Shown here piece by piece: positions 8,447-17,326 of a DNA stretch of 64,000 nt; position 1 is the first letter of the stretch; every line of letters starts with the position of its first letter. Under the pieces are notes generated by a model that was not told where the DNA came from, did no database searches, and was given only the letters and a program-made list of their open reading frames with translations. The translations under genes and the position numbers were made by a program. The stretch covers positions 1 to 64,000 of the forward strand of contig JAGXAB010000027.1 of assembly GCA_018971775.1 (NCBI GenBank). The letters are read 5' to 3'. This DNA comes from Cyanobacteria bacterium REEB67. GTDB lineage: Bacteria; Cyanobacteriota; Vampirovibrionia; Obscuribacterales; Obscuribacteraceae.

Positions 8447-9322
8447 GTGCGAGTTTATCCAATCCCAGGCAAGGCAGGCAAAATTTTGTTCGAACAAATT
8501 GGCGGTAGGAGAAAGAGGAAATGCGCCCTGATTGGTGTGGTGCATGTGCCGGCCCTGCCTGGAGCGGACAGCTATGGCTTCAATATGAGCCAGGTCCTCG
8601 AGCGCTCCTTGCACAACGCTCACATCTACAAAGAATGTGGCGTCGACGCTCTGATCATCGAAAACATGCACGATGTGCCTTATCTGCGCGGAGCGGTGCC
8701 ACCGGAAACAGTAGCAGCCATGACGGTGGTCGGCCAGGCTATCAAGAGCGCTACTAATCTGCCGCTCGGCGTCCAGATCCTGGCCGGGGCCAATATCGAG
8801 GCTCTGGCTGTGGCTGTGGCGCTGGAGCTGGACTTTATCAGAGTGGAAGGTTTTGTCTTCGCCCATATCGGCGACGAAGGTTTCCATCAGGCAAACGCAC
8901 CGGATCTGGTGCGCCGCCGCGCCCAATTGACAGTGGGAGCGACAGCGAAAAAGACTGTGCGCATTTTTGCCGACATCAAAAAGAAGCATTCATCCCACGC
9001 CATCACCGCCGATATCGATCTGGCCGAAACAGCCCATACCGCGGAATTTTTCAAGGCAGACGGCGTGATCGTCACCGGACTGCGCACTGCCGCCGCGCCG
9101 CTGCCGGCTGAAGTCCAGGAAGTAGCAGCTGCCGTGAAAATACCGACGCTGGTGGGCTCTGGCATCAGCGCCGAAAATGTCCACGAATTTGCCGCTCACG
9201 CCGATGGCCTGATTGTCGGATCCTATGCAAAGAAAGACGGCCACTGGGCAAACGATTGCGACAGCAAAAGACTGGAGCGTCTGGTCAAAGCCCTCGATGC
9301 AAGCCTTGAATCAAGAAGCTAG
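8447..9322 (+). CDS. btpA: BtpA/SgcQ family protein
   Basis: A 291-residue TIM-barrel-like protein of the BtpA family (PF03437), with GVVHVPALPGA near residue 31, ENMHDVPY, GVQILAGAN, IRVEGFVFAHIGDEGF, ADIKKKHSSH, and VGSGISAENV at the end. In Synechocystis BtpA affects photosystem I stability, but the family is widespread in non-phototrophs, where its function is unknown. No photosynthesis genes are visible here, so that role should not be assumed. The start is a GTG 31 bp after kynB, and the first 25 residues (basic, GGRRKRK) are weakly conserved, so the true start is uncertain. Confidence 0.85.
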   Translation: MRVYPIPGKAGKILFEQIGGRRKRKCALIGVVHVPALPGADSYGFNMSQVLERSLHNAHIYKECGVDALIIENMHDVPYLRGAVPPETVAAMTVVGQAIKSATNLPLGVQILAGANIEALAVAVALELDFIRVEGFVFAHIGDEGFHQANAPDLVRRRAQLTVGATAKKTVRIFADIKKKHSSHAITADIDLAETAHTAEFFKADGVIVTGLRTAAAPLPAEVQEVAAAVKIPTLVGSGISAENVHEFAAHADGLIVGSYAKKDGHWANDCDSKRLERLVKALDASLESRS

Positions 9323-9325
9323 GAC

Positions 9326-10897
9326 TCAATAGCTACGAGACTTGATCAAATTGTTGAAAGGATTAGCGACGGCCGAGGGATTTTGCCTGGCGTAAGCGGC
9401 GGCGCTCCCGCTATTTCCGACTGGCGATTCGTCGCCGCCACCAGCATCGGAGTGGTGCTTAGGCTTGCGGGACAGGCGAGGCGCAGCGGCCACCTTTTGC
9501 TTGACGCGGGCAGTGTCTTTTTTAGCAGGTGCTACGGGTGGAGCTTCGACGCTGGCGGTTTTGCCTTTTTCCTCTACCGCTGCCGTGCCCTGTGCGCTGT
9601 TCGCGCCGGGAGTACTGGTATTGACGGCCTTGAGCATCGGATTGGCCGGTGTCGCAGACGGAGCGACGGAAGGCACGCTGCCTGGTGCGACGCTCGCTGT
9701 CGGCGTCGAGGCCGGCGCGACGGTGGCAGTACCAGGCGGTTTTTTGGCCGTAAAGACAGCCATGAGCACCAGACCGGCGGTGAGCAATACACAGGCTGCA
9801 ACGAGCACCCAGTGCATCAAACCCATTTTTGAAACCAGAGAAACTTTCTCTTTTTTCTTTTCGCTGAGGTCCGGCATGGTCGGGAAGTCGGCACGTAGTA
9901 CCTGACTCTTGCCGGCCCGAGGAATGGCAGTCTCGAGATCCCTGGTCAGCTCTGCCATAGTTTGATGCCGGTCGGCTGGGCTTTTGGCCATGGCTTTGAA
10001 AACGACAGCTTCGAGCCTTTCCGGAATATATAGATCGGGGCGAATATCATTGAAGCGCGGCGGCATTTCGGTGATGTGCTTGGACATCGTCTCCACCATC
10101 GTCTTGCCGAGGATCGGCAGGCGACCGGTGAGGGTCTCGTAAATGACGACACCCATCGAATAGATATCGGATCGATTGTCCAGGTCGAGACCCTGCACTT
10201 GCTCAGGGCTCATATAGACAGGGCTGCCGCAAACTTCACCCATCTGCGTCAATTTCTGCTGTTCACCACCGGCGGTTATCAATTTGGCCACACCAAAGTC
10301 CACGACTTTGACGTAGTCTTTTTCATCCTCATAATCGATGAGCATGATATTGCTCGGCTTCAAGTCGCGGTGGATGACACCCATACGGTGCGCGTGGTCG
10401 AGGGCGTCGGTGGATTGACAGAGGATTTTGATACTGCGTTCGACACCAAGATGGCCTTCGTTTTTAATCAAATCAGAAAGCGCTATGCCCGAGAGGTAGT
10501 CCATGACGATGAAAGGCTGGCCGGAACTGGGCGTGACGCCGAAGTCATAAACAGTGATGATATGAGGATGGTTGAATTTGGACGAAGCTTTGCCTTCCTG
10601 GTGGAAGCGCTTAACGCTCATCGAATCGGCAATATGTTGCGATTGCAGCATTTTGATGGCGACGATGCGCTCCATCAAAACCTGACGACCTTTATAAACG
10701 ACGCCCATGCCGCCATGGCCTATCACATCGATGATGTCGTATTTGCCCATCAAGCATGTGCCGATCATCGGATCGCGTGCCAGGGTGACGAGAGTGGTGC
10801 CGTCGTGTGGGCAGGCCGCGACGATGCCGGTGAACTGTCGTTGACACTCCAGACAAACTTTTTTGTCGATATCTTCGCCTAAATGTTCGGCAAACAC
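9326..10897 (-). CDS. Membrane-anchored Ser/Thr protein kinase with N-terminal Cys motif
   Basis: A PknB-type kinase of about 520 residues. It opens with a partial zinc-ribbon-like motif (CLEC, then CPHDG), then the kinase domain with the GHGGMGVVYK glycine loop, VAIK lysine, HRDLKPSN catalytic loop, DFGVAK and GSPVYMSPEQ. One transmembrane helix (HWVLVAACVLLTAGLVLMAV) follows near residue 365, then an external Pro/Ala/Ser-rich tail. The GTG at 10897 is preferred because AAGGG lies about 7 nt upstream; an in-frame GTG at 10924 is the alternative. It ends 3 bp from the convergent btpA. The target is unknown, and it closely resembles the two other kinases in this window. Confidence 0.9.
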   Translation of the reverse strand: MFAEHLGEDIDKKVCLECQRQFTGIVAACPHDGTTLVTLARDPMIGTCLMGKYDIIDVIGHGGMGVVYKGRQVLMERIVAIKMLQSQHIADSMSVKRFHQEGKASSKFNHPHIITVYDFGVTPSSGQPFIVMDYLSGIALSDLIKNEGHLGVERSIKILCQSTDALDHAHRMGVIHRDLKPSNIMLIDYEDEKDYVKVVDFGVAKLITAGGEQQKLTQMGEVCGSPVYMSPEQVQGLDLDNRSDIYSMGVVIYETLTGRLPILGKTMVETMSKHITEMPPRFNDIRPDLYIPERLEAVVFKAMAKSPADRHQTMAELTRDLETAIPRAGKSQVLRADFPTMPDLSEKKKEKVSLVSKMGLMHWVLVAACVLLTAGLVLMAVFTAKKPPGTATVAPASTPTASVAPGSVPSVAPSATPANPMLKAVNTSTPGANSAQGTAAVEEKGKTASVEAPPVAPAKKDTARVKQKVAAAPRLSRKPKHHSDAGGGDESPVGNSGSAAAYARQNPSAVANPFNNLIKSRSY

Positions 10898-11106
10898 GAG
10901 AGAAGCCCTTATAGAAGCCGCCACAGAACCATTTTAAATCTGGCAGCCCGGTTTAGGTAAAAGCTGGTAACTAAGAAACGCCATAAAGCCAAAGTGGGGA
11001 AATTCAAAATAGTTTAACCGATATTAATGTACCCGCCCCAATAATTAACTAACCCAAATTTACTACATCTTTCCTAAATTGAGCCCGGACGGCCCCGGCT
11101 CCAACC

Positions 11107-11126
11107 CCAGCTCCAGCTCCAGCTCC
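11107..11126. repeat. Short CCAGCT hexamer repeat
   Basis: Just over three copies of CCAGCT lie immediately before the recF stop, in the 230-bp gap after the kinase start. The rest of the gap, including the AT-rich stretch at 10980-11070, shows no convincing promoter or RNA. Confidence 0.6.
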
Positions 11127-11127
11127 A

Positions 11128-12411
11128 TCAATAAGCGGCCTCCAGGCGTGGACGGAGCGAACCGCCAACCACCTCGACAATATTGGCTCCCTCGATCCAC
11201 TCCGCTTTGAAGCCACTCAAATGCGTCGTTGTGATTAATGTCTGCATATCTTCGCTGACGAGCTGCATGAGCATTCCCTGACGCATCAGGTCGAGCTCGG
11301 CCAGGACATCGTCGAGGAGCAGAAGGGGCGGCTCCTCGAGCACATCGCCGACCAGCTTCAACTCGGCAAGCTTGAGAGCGAGCACGAGTGAACGTTGCTG
11401 CCCCTGCGAAGCATAGGCTGTGGCGGCCATGCCGTTCAAATCGAAGCTGACATCGTCGCGGTGCGGTCCGGTCAAAGTCTGACGCCTGGCGATTTCTTCC
11501 GCTCTCCGCTCGCGGAGATTGCGCATGATCGTCAGGGCCAGATCCTTCACCTCCATGGCATGGATCTCATTTACATCAAGCACATGCGCAGCAACATCGC
11601 CAGAAACGACAGCCCCACCAGCCGTCGCCTCCAGGGTAGAGGCGCTGCTGCCTGCGGAGTCGTGCCCCTCAACGTCTTTTTGATTCTGGCGAAAAACATA
11701 GTTGCAGCCAAGCTTTTCGCGCCGTCCGGAGATGCCGGCATGAAAATTTTCGCTCTCAGGAATGGCGGCAATCAGCGCGTCCACCCGCGATTTGATTACG
11801 AGCGCGCCGTAGTAGGACAGCTGCTTGTCCCAGACCTTCAATTCGTCTTGATCGGAGACGCTCAGCTGGCCCTTTTCGAAAAAATTTTTGAGCAGCCGGT
11901 TGCGCTGGGCTACTATTTTTTCATATTTGGAGTGCAATTCATGGTGTGCCGGGCGTATCTTCAAAGCAAGCTCATCGAGCCAGTCTCTACGAAATTTGGG
12001 ACCGCCGCGCAAAAGATTTAAATCCTGAGCCTTGAAACTGACAGTCGTCAAACGAGATAGAAAGCGACCGGACACTCTGGCCGAAGCCGGCTGATTGAGC
12101 CCGTTTATACGTACGCGCCTGCTCAGGCGCTCTTTCTGGCTGATCGTTAGACTGACGGTTTCATCCATGCCCTGCATGATTTTAGCGGCGTAGACAAGCT
12201 CGATCAGGCATTCGTTTGCGCCAACGGCGATCAGCTCGCGATCGGAAGCGGCCCGGTCCGAGCGACCAGTCGAAATGATTTCGATAGCTTCGAGCAGATT
12301 GGTCTTGCCCTGGGCGTTTTCACCAATCAAAATATTGCGACCGGGAGAAAGTTCGAGGGTGGCGCTTTGATAATTGCGAAAATTCTTGACGGTAACTTGA
12401 TTTACTTGCAC
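11128..12411 (-). CDS. recF: DNA replication and repair protein RecF
   Basis: An SMC-like ATPase that loads RecA at single-strand gaps. It has Walker A GENAQGKTN, the TGPHRDDV block, the ABC signature YASQGQQRSLVLALKLAEL, and Walker B LLLLDDVLAELD. Its 427 residues exceed the usual 360-400, because about 45 Ala/Ser/Gly-rich residues are inserted between the coiled region and the NEIHAMEVKDL segment. The GTG at 12411 puts VNQVTVKNFRNYQ at the N-terminus as in the family; the frame is open to 12489, inside ribF. The ribF stop is 20 bp upstream, so the two are probably co-transcribed. Confidence 0.93.
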   Translation of the reverse strand: MQVNQVTVKNFRNYQSATLELSPGRNILIGENAQGKTNLLEAIEIISTGRSDRAASDRELIAVGANECLIELVYAAKIMQGMDETVSLTISQKERLSRRVRINGLNQPASARVSGRFLSRLTTVSFKAQDLNLLRGGPKFRRDWLDELALKIRPAHHELHSKYEKIVAQRNRLLKNFFEKGQLSVSDQDELKVWDKQLSYYGALVIKSRVDALIAAIPESENFHAGISGRREKLGCNYVFRQNQKDVEGHDSAGSSASTLEATAGGAVVSGDVAAHVLDVNEIHAMEVKDLALTIMRNLRERRAEEIARRQTLTGPHRDDVSFDLNGMAATAYASQGQQRSLVLALKLAELKLVGDVLEEPPLLLLDDVLAELDLMRQGMLMQLVSEDMQTLITTTHLSGFKAEWIEGANIVEVVGGSLRPRLEAAY

Positions 12412-12431
12412 ATCGACTCGTTTGAAATACC

Positions 12432-13409
12432 CTACAGAACTTCTTGTCTTTCCGCTTTTTCCAATAAAAAGGTCCGCGCCGTCAAGCAATCGAGCTCAAT
12501 TTGAGCGGTAAGAGCCGGTAAGCCGTCAAACTTTTGCTCATCGCGCAAAAACTTGAGAAATTGCACTTCCAGCATGCGGTCGTAAAGATCACCATGAAAA
12601 TCGAGCAGATGCGCCTCGATCGTCACCGCCGTTTCCAGCGGATTGTTGAAAGTAGGTCGATAGCCGATATTGATCACGGCCGGCACACATTTGCCCGAGG
12701 CCGCGCCATGATCAGCAGATTGATCGAGCTTGACCCGGCCGGCATAGACGCCTACCGGCGGTACGAGCTGATTGAAGGCCGGTAAAATATTTGCCGTGGG
12801 GAAACCGAGCTTACGGCCGCGTTCGGCGCCGTGGACGACCTCGCCGCGCAAGCAGTAAGGCCGAGAGAGAAGCTCGTTGGCCAGCTCGATATCTTTGGCG
12901 TTGACTGCCTTGCGGATGCGTGAAGACGACACTTCATGCCCGTTTACATAAACCATCGGAGCGGCGTGCACGACAAAGTCGCGCTTCTCGCCGAACCGGG
13001 TCAAAAGTTCGGCGTCACCTTCGCGATCGCGGCCAAAATGATGGTTGTGACCGACAGAGATAGACTTTGCACCCATCGTCTCAACCAGCATTTTCTCCAC
13101 ATACTCCTGGGGAGAGAGGCGGCAGAGCTCCTCGGAAAAAGTCAAAACCAGGGCGACATCCACACCTAAAGCGGCAAAAAGCTCGAGTCGCTGCTCGATG
13201 ACTGTAAGCAAAAGTGGCGGTTTACCCTGAATCAAGCCGCGCGGATGATCGCGAAATGTGACGACACCGGCTTTGACGCCAAGCCGGCGGGCTTCGTCCA
13301 CCGCCTTCTTGATCACGACCTGGTGACCCGGATGCACACCGTCGAAGAAGCCAAGCGCGATGGCGGAACTGTCAACAAGCGAAGCATGAGGTTCGAAAAA
13401 GATTTCCAA
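12432..13409 (-). CDS. ribF: Bifunctional riboflavin kinase/FAD synthetase
   Basis: A 325-residue cytoplasmic enzyme that phosphorylates riboflavin and adenylylates FMN to FAD. The nucleotidyltransferase half shows ALGFFDGVHPGHQ, the GHNHHFGRDREGD block, and SSSRIRKAV. The riboflavin kinase half shows GFPTANILP, GVYAGRV and NIGYRPTF. Length is normal. The start is a TTG at 13409 with only a weak upstream site. It precedes recF on the same strand, with 20 bp between the stop and the recF start. Confidence 0.95.
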   Translation of the reverse strand: MEIFFEPHASLVDSSAIALGFFDGVHPGHQVVIKKAVDEARRLGVKAGVVTFRDHPRGLIQGKPPLLLTVIEQRLELFAALGVDVALVLTFSEELCRLSPQEYVEKMLVETMGAKSISVGHNHHFGRDREGDAELLTRFGEKRDFVVHAAPMVYVNGHEVSSSRIRKAVNAKDIELANELLSRPYCLRGEVVHGAERGRKLGFPTANILPAFNQLVPPVGVYAGRVKLDQSADHGAASGKCVPAVINIGYRPTFNNPLETAVTIEAHLLDFHGDLYDRMLEVQFLKFLRDEQKFDGLPALTAQIELDCLTARTFLLEKAERQEVL

Positions 13410-13719
13410 GGATGGTTCCGTTTAGTGGGAAAGAGACCGGTCGAAAAATCGTTTACCGGATTGTTATCTGCGATTTTATCCCAAGGGCTGCTTAGTTGCT
13501 ACTGAAAGGCCATGAAATAGCCTTCCGTGCTAGAATTTGCATGTAGTTATTGAAATGCCTTTCCCGCTACTGTAGTGGCTCGGGACTCTGGGGTTTGGAT
13601 ATCACCGAGCGGTTAAGCAAATGACCTTCGCTGCATATCTATTCAACATGTTCTGTATGTTTCTCGGTTTCCTGCGGCCGATCGGTATTAGCTTTACATA
13701 ATTGGGATCACAAGCACCT
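13410..13719. other. 310-bp intergenic region between ribF and gyrB
   Basis: A divergent region that must hold promoters for ribF-recF and gyrB. A weak hairpin (AAGGC with GCCTT, 13506-13524) is present. A D-arm-like string at 13607-13618 does not extend into a tRNA. No DnaA-box cluster is seen. Confidence 0.5.
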
Positions 13720-15819
13720 ATGGCAAAGAAAGAACAAGGAACAGTGGCATCGTTGTCAGAAGACAGTAACGAAAAAGAGCTGGAAAAAGCAGAAAAAATC
13801 TACCAGCAGCAGGAGATCGACAATACTCCTGTATCCGGTGATTACACGGCATCCTCCATCGACGTTCTCGAGGGCCTGGAAGCGGTGCGCATGAGACCAG
13901 GCATGTACATCGGTACAACCGGTCCCAAAGGCTTGCACCACCTGGTCTGGGAAATCATCGACAATTCGGTCGACGAAGCTCTGGCCGGCCATTGTACGGT
14001 TATCGACGTACGCGTCAATGAAGACCAGTCCTGCACAGTGCAAGACAATGGTCGCGGCATCCCTACCGATATCGTCGCCAAAACAGGCAAAAGCGCTATT
14101 GAAACGGTATTTACCGTACTGCACGCCGGCGGTAAGTTCGGCGGTGGCGGATACAAAGTTTCAGGCGGCCTGCACGGCGTGGGCGCATCCGTTGTAAACG
14201 CCCTTTCCGAGCGCCTCGAAGTCGAGGTCTGCCGCGACGGACGCGTGCACAAACAGGTCTATCTGCGCGGCAATGCCGAAGGCGACTTGCAGACCCTGGG
14301 CGAGACAACGCAGCGCGGCACAAAGGTTACTTTCTGGCCTGATGACCAGATTTTTCACGACATCAACGAAGACGACGAACGCCTGAAAATCATCTTCGAA
14401 TGGGACACGCTGGCCACCCGCCTTCGTGAAATGGCCTTTCTCAACAAAGGTCTGAAAATTGTCCTTACCGACATGCGAGCCAATAAAGTCGAAGGCCTGG
14501 ATAAGAGTGAAACTTATCACTACGAAGGTGGTATCGCCAGCTATGTCGAATATCTGAACGATACAAGAGATACTCTGCACAAGCCGCCGATCTATTTCGA
14601 ACAAAGAGCTAACGATGTTACAGTCGAGTGCTCACTGCAATGGACCACCCAGTATTCGGAATCGATCTATAGCTTCGTCAACAACATCAATACCCACGAC
14701 GGCGGCACGCACGAGACAGGCTTCCGTAACGCCCTCACCCGTATCGTCAATGACTACGCCAAGAAGACTAATTTCCTCAAGGATAGCGATGACAAATTTA
14801 CCGGTGAAGATATCCGCGAAGGCCTGACCGCGATCATCTCAGTGAAAGTGCCTGACCCCCAATTCGAAGGCCAGACCAAGCAACGTCTCGGCAACCGCGA
14901 AGTCCAGGGCATCGTGCAAAACATTGCCGCCGAGCGCATTTCGGACTGGCTGGAACTCAATCCCAAGCCGGCCAAAGAAATCCTCACCAAGATCTTGAAC
15001 AGCAAACAGGCTCGCGAAGCGGCCCTCAAAGCCAAGAGCCTCGTGCGCAGACAGTCGGCTCTTTCCGGTGGTGGACTACCGGGCAAACTGGCCGACTGCT
15101 CGGACAAGGATCCGGAAAAATGCGAAATCTACCTGGTCGAAGGCGACTCGGCGGGCGGCTCAGCCAAACAAGGTCGCAACCGTATGTTCCAGGCGATCTT
15201 GCCTTTGCGAGGTAAGATCCTCAACGTCGAGCGCGTGCAACCAAGCCGCATCTACGACAACGCCGAAGTACAGGCGATGATTCAGGCCCTTGGCCTGGTC
15301 GTTTCGGAAGAAAATGAAGAAGGCGGTAAAACCACCGGCTTGCTCAGACCGAACGCCCAGAATCTCGATCTGACCAAATTGCGCTATCACAAGATCATCA
15401 TCATGACCGACGCCGACGTTGACGGCAGCCACATCCGCACACTGCTTCTGACGTTCTTCTTCCGCTACGCACGTCCGGTAGTCGAAAAAGGCTACGTTTA
15501 TATCGCTCAACCGCCGCTCTTCAAAGTGACCAAGGGCAAACGCGTCGAGTATTGCTACAACGAGCATAAGCTCGAAGCGGTACTGGCCGAGATGGGCGAT
15601 AAAGTGGACATTCAGCGCTTCAAGGGACTGGGCGAAATGATGCCCGAGCAACTCTGGCAAACAACGATGAATCCGGAGACCAGAACTCTGAAAAGAGTCA
15701 ACGTCGACGACACCTCCGAAGCCGATCACACCTTCGACCTGCTTATGGGCGAAGCGGTCGGTCCGAGACGTGAATTTATCGAACAGAACGCTCACAAAGT
15801 CGGCAATCTGGACGTCTAA
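13720..15819 (+). CDS. gyrB: DNA gyrase subunit B
   Basis: The ATPase subunit of type II topoisomerase. It contains the GHKL fold (IDNSVDEA, DNGRGIP, GGLHGVGASVVNAL), the transducer QTKQRLGN block, the TOPRIM motif VEGDSAGGSAKQGRNR, the metal-binding DADVDGSHIRTL, and a C-terminal RFKGLGEM. Its 699 residues are longer than typical because of a charged N-terminal extension of about 45 residues. The ATG at 13720 is taken as start; an in-frame TTG at 13702 is possible, and neither has a strong ribosome site. GyrB rather than ParE is favoured by overall similarity, though no gyrA neighbour is present. Confidence 0.95.
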   Translation: MAKKEQGTVASLSEDSNEKELEKAEKIYQQQEIDNTPVSGDYTASSIDVLEGLEAVRMRPGMYIGTTGPKGLHHLVWEIIDNSVDEALAGHCTVIDVRVNEDQSCTVQDNGRGIPTDIVAKTGKSAIETVFTVLHAGGKFGGGGYKVSGGLHGVGASVVNALSERLEVEVCRDGRVHKQVYLRGNAEGDLQTLGETTQRGTKVTFWPDDQIFHDINEDDERLKIIFEWDTLATRLREMAFLNKGLKIVLTDMRANKVEGLDKSETYHYEGGIASYVEYLNDTRDTLHKPPIYFEQRANDVTVECSLQWTTQYSESIYSFVNNINTHDGGTHETGFRNALTRIVNDYAKKTNFLKDSDDKFTGEDIREGLTAIISVKVPDPQFEGQTKQRLGNREVQGIVQNIAAERISDWLELNPKPAKEILTKILNSKQAREAALKAKSLVRRQSALSGGGLPGKLADCSDKDPEKCEIYLVEGDSAGGSAKQGRNRMFQAILPLRGKILNVERVQPSRIYDNAEVQAMIQALGLVVSEENEEGGKTTGLLRPNAQNLDLTKLRYHKIIIMTDADVDGSHIRTLLLTFFFRYARPVVEKGYVYIAQPPLFKVTKGKRVEYCYNEHKLEAVLAEMGDKVDIQRFKGLGEMMPEQLWQTTMNPETRTLKRVNVDDTSEADHTFDLLMGEAVGPRREFIEQNAHKVGNLDV

Positions 15820-15879
15820 AATCAAGTCTGAACAATTTCGGCCGAAAATTCCCTGCCCTCGAAAAGACAAGACAGTCAC

Positions 15880-16509
15880 ATGGTAAATGTCGCCAATATC
15901 ATCACGGTTTCACGGGTGGTATTGGCGCTGCTTACTTTAGCCCTGCTACCGATGGCTGGAAATCCCTCGGCCGCAAACACGGCCGGTTTCAGCAGCGAAA
16001 ATATTCTCTGGACAGCTTTTGGTTTAACGGTGCTGGTGATCTGGGCGGACGGCCTGGATGGCTTTTTTGCCCGCAAGCTCAATCAATGCACTAAATTTGG
16101 TGCCATCCTCGATATTGCCGGCGATCGCTGCGTCGAGATGGCTTACTGGATCGTCTTTTGCGCTCTGGGCTGGGTGCCGCTCTTCGTACCATTGCTCTAT
16201 CTTGTGCGGGGTACTTTTGTCGACGCCATGCGCAGCCACGCCTCCGAGCAAGGACTGACCGCATTTGGTGCCAAGACGATGATGCAATCACCACTCGGCA
16301 AATTTCTAGTCGCTTCCAATTTCAGTCGCTTCACTTATGCCGTAGTGAAAGCGCTGGCCTTCTGCCTGGTGATCGCTGCCCACACGGCCGCGCTGGACAA
16401 GACGGCACTACCGACTGTAGCCTTGTACCTGGTATATTTTTCCTGTTTCTTTTGCGTCGCGCGCGGCCTACCCGTTTTGATTGAAGGCCAATCGCTATTT
16501 AAGGTCTAG
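15880..16509 (+). CDS. CDP-alcohol phosphatidyltransferase family membrane protein
   Basis: A 209-residue integral membrane enzyme with about five or six hydrophobic helices and the complete family motif DGLDGFFARK followed eight residues later by G-xxx-D-xxx-D (residues about 56-81). Such enzymes exchange CMP of a CDP-lipid for glycerol phosphate, inositol phosphate or serine. The acceptor cannot be told from the motif, so a PgsA label would be a guess. It lies 60 bp after gyrB, and its last 11 bases overlap the 3' end of the convergent gene. Confidence 0.88.
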   Translation: MVNVANIITVSRVVLALLTLALLPMAGNPSAANTAGFSSENILWTAFGLTVLVIWADGLDGFFARKLNQCTKFGAILDIAGDRCVEMAYWIVFCALGWVPLFVPLLYLVRGTFVDAMRSHASEQGLTAFGAKTMMQSPLGKFLVASNFSRFTYAVVKALAFCLVIAAHTAALDKTALPTVALYLVYFSCFFCVARGLPVLIEGQSLFKV

Positions 16510-17326
16510 GATCGGGCGTCGCGCCACCGCGCAATTCTACCGGTGTCGGATTGCTGTTAGGACGGTCGAAGGGATTGCCACCACCAGGGATACCGTCCCA
16601 TTTGAGCGGACGCGTATCGATCTGGCTGTGTGCCTTATCGATCCCCATTGATTCCTCAAGACGCTGGGCCGATTGACGATTCTGGACAATCTGACGCTCG
16701 AGCATGGTGCGTTGATTATAGACAGCGCGCATACAATCTCTCTGCCGGCCAATGGCGCGAGTGGCAAAATTGCAGATGCGTTCATACCAGTCCCAATCCG
16801 AATCGCTCTGCTTCAACTCCGCCTTGAGTTTAGCCAGACTGGCGGCGGCACTACCGTCACTGGGATTGGCTGCTGTATTGGTTTTAGGCGTAGGCCTAAA
16901 TTTAGTATCGGCAACTAGATAAGTAAGGTGACGTATCAGTTCGCAGCAAGCGATGGCGCTTCTCGGAGAAAGGTTGCGGGCACGCTCGGCAGGCACAGCC
17001 ACCTCCGCTTCTTTGAGAGCCTGCATCCAGTAAGCTCTCGCTTTCTCCGGCTCATTGCGATTGTAATAGTAGAGACCGCCCCAATCGTACTGGATCCACT
17101 TTGGTGTGCCGCCCTTACCGTAGGAAGCAACAGCGGTAGCGACGCCATCACCGGCGGTATCATGCACAAAGCCCTTCGGATGCGTGGATTTCTTTTTGGT
17201 CGATGCAGCTTCTGCAGCGTTAGAACTAGCCAAAAGCAAAGCGGAGATAGCAAGGAGACTGAATAGCGACTTTCTCGATGCGGACCTTTGCAATGACACG
17301 GGCACCAACCTCAAATTAAATTGCAT
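16499..17326 (-). CDS. Secreted protein of unknown function
   Basis: A 275-residue protein I do not recognise. A signal peptide is clear (basic SRKSLF, hydrophobic LLAISALLLASSNAAEA, likely cut after AEA). The mature part has a short helical, TPR-like stretch (YYYNRNEPEKARAYWMQALKEAE) and four cysteines; the C-terminus is Pro/Asn/Gly-rich. The ATG at 17326 has a strong GGAGAGAGGG site and overlaps the end of the glycosyltransferase gene by 16 bp, so it is the last gene of the waaA-lpxK-glycosyltransferase operon. That context hints at a periplasmic or envelope role. Confidence 0.8.
   Translation of the reverse strand: MQFNLRLVPVSLQRSASRKSLFSLLAISALLLASSNAAEAASTKKKSTHPKGFVHDTAGDGVATAVASYGKGGTPKWIQYDWGGLYYYNRNEPEKARAYWMQALKEAEVAVPAERARNLSPRSAIACCELIRHLTYLVADTKFRPTPKTNTAANPSDGSAAASLAKLKAELKQSDSDWDWYERICNFATRAIGRQRDCMRAVYNQRTMLERQIVQNRQSAQRLEESMGIDKAHSQIDTRPLKWDGIPGGGNPFDRPNSNPTPVELRGGATPDPRP

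Noticed and set aside
10076-10882. Long + strand reading frame opposite the first kinase
   Set aside because: It mirrors the kinase codons on the other strand and has no recognisable motifs or ribosome site.
13600-13640. tRNA-like D-arm string (GAGCGGTTAAGC) upstream of gyrB
   Set aside because: No matching acceptor stem, anticodon arm or T-loop (GGTTCGA) follows, so it is not a tRNA.
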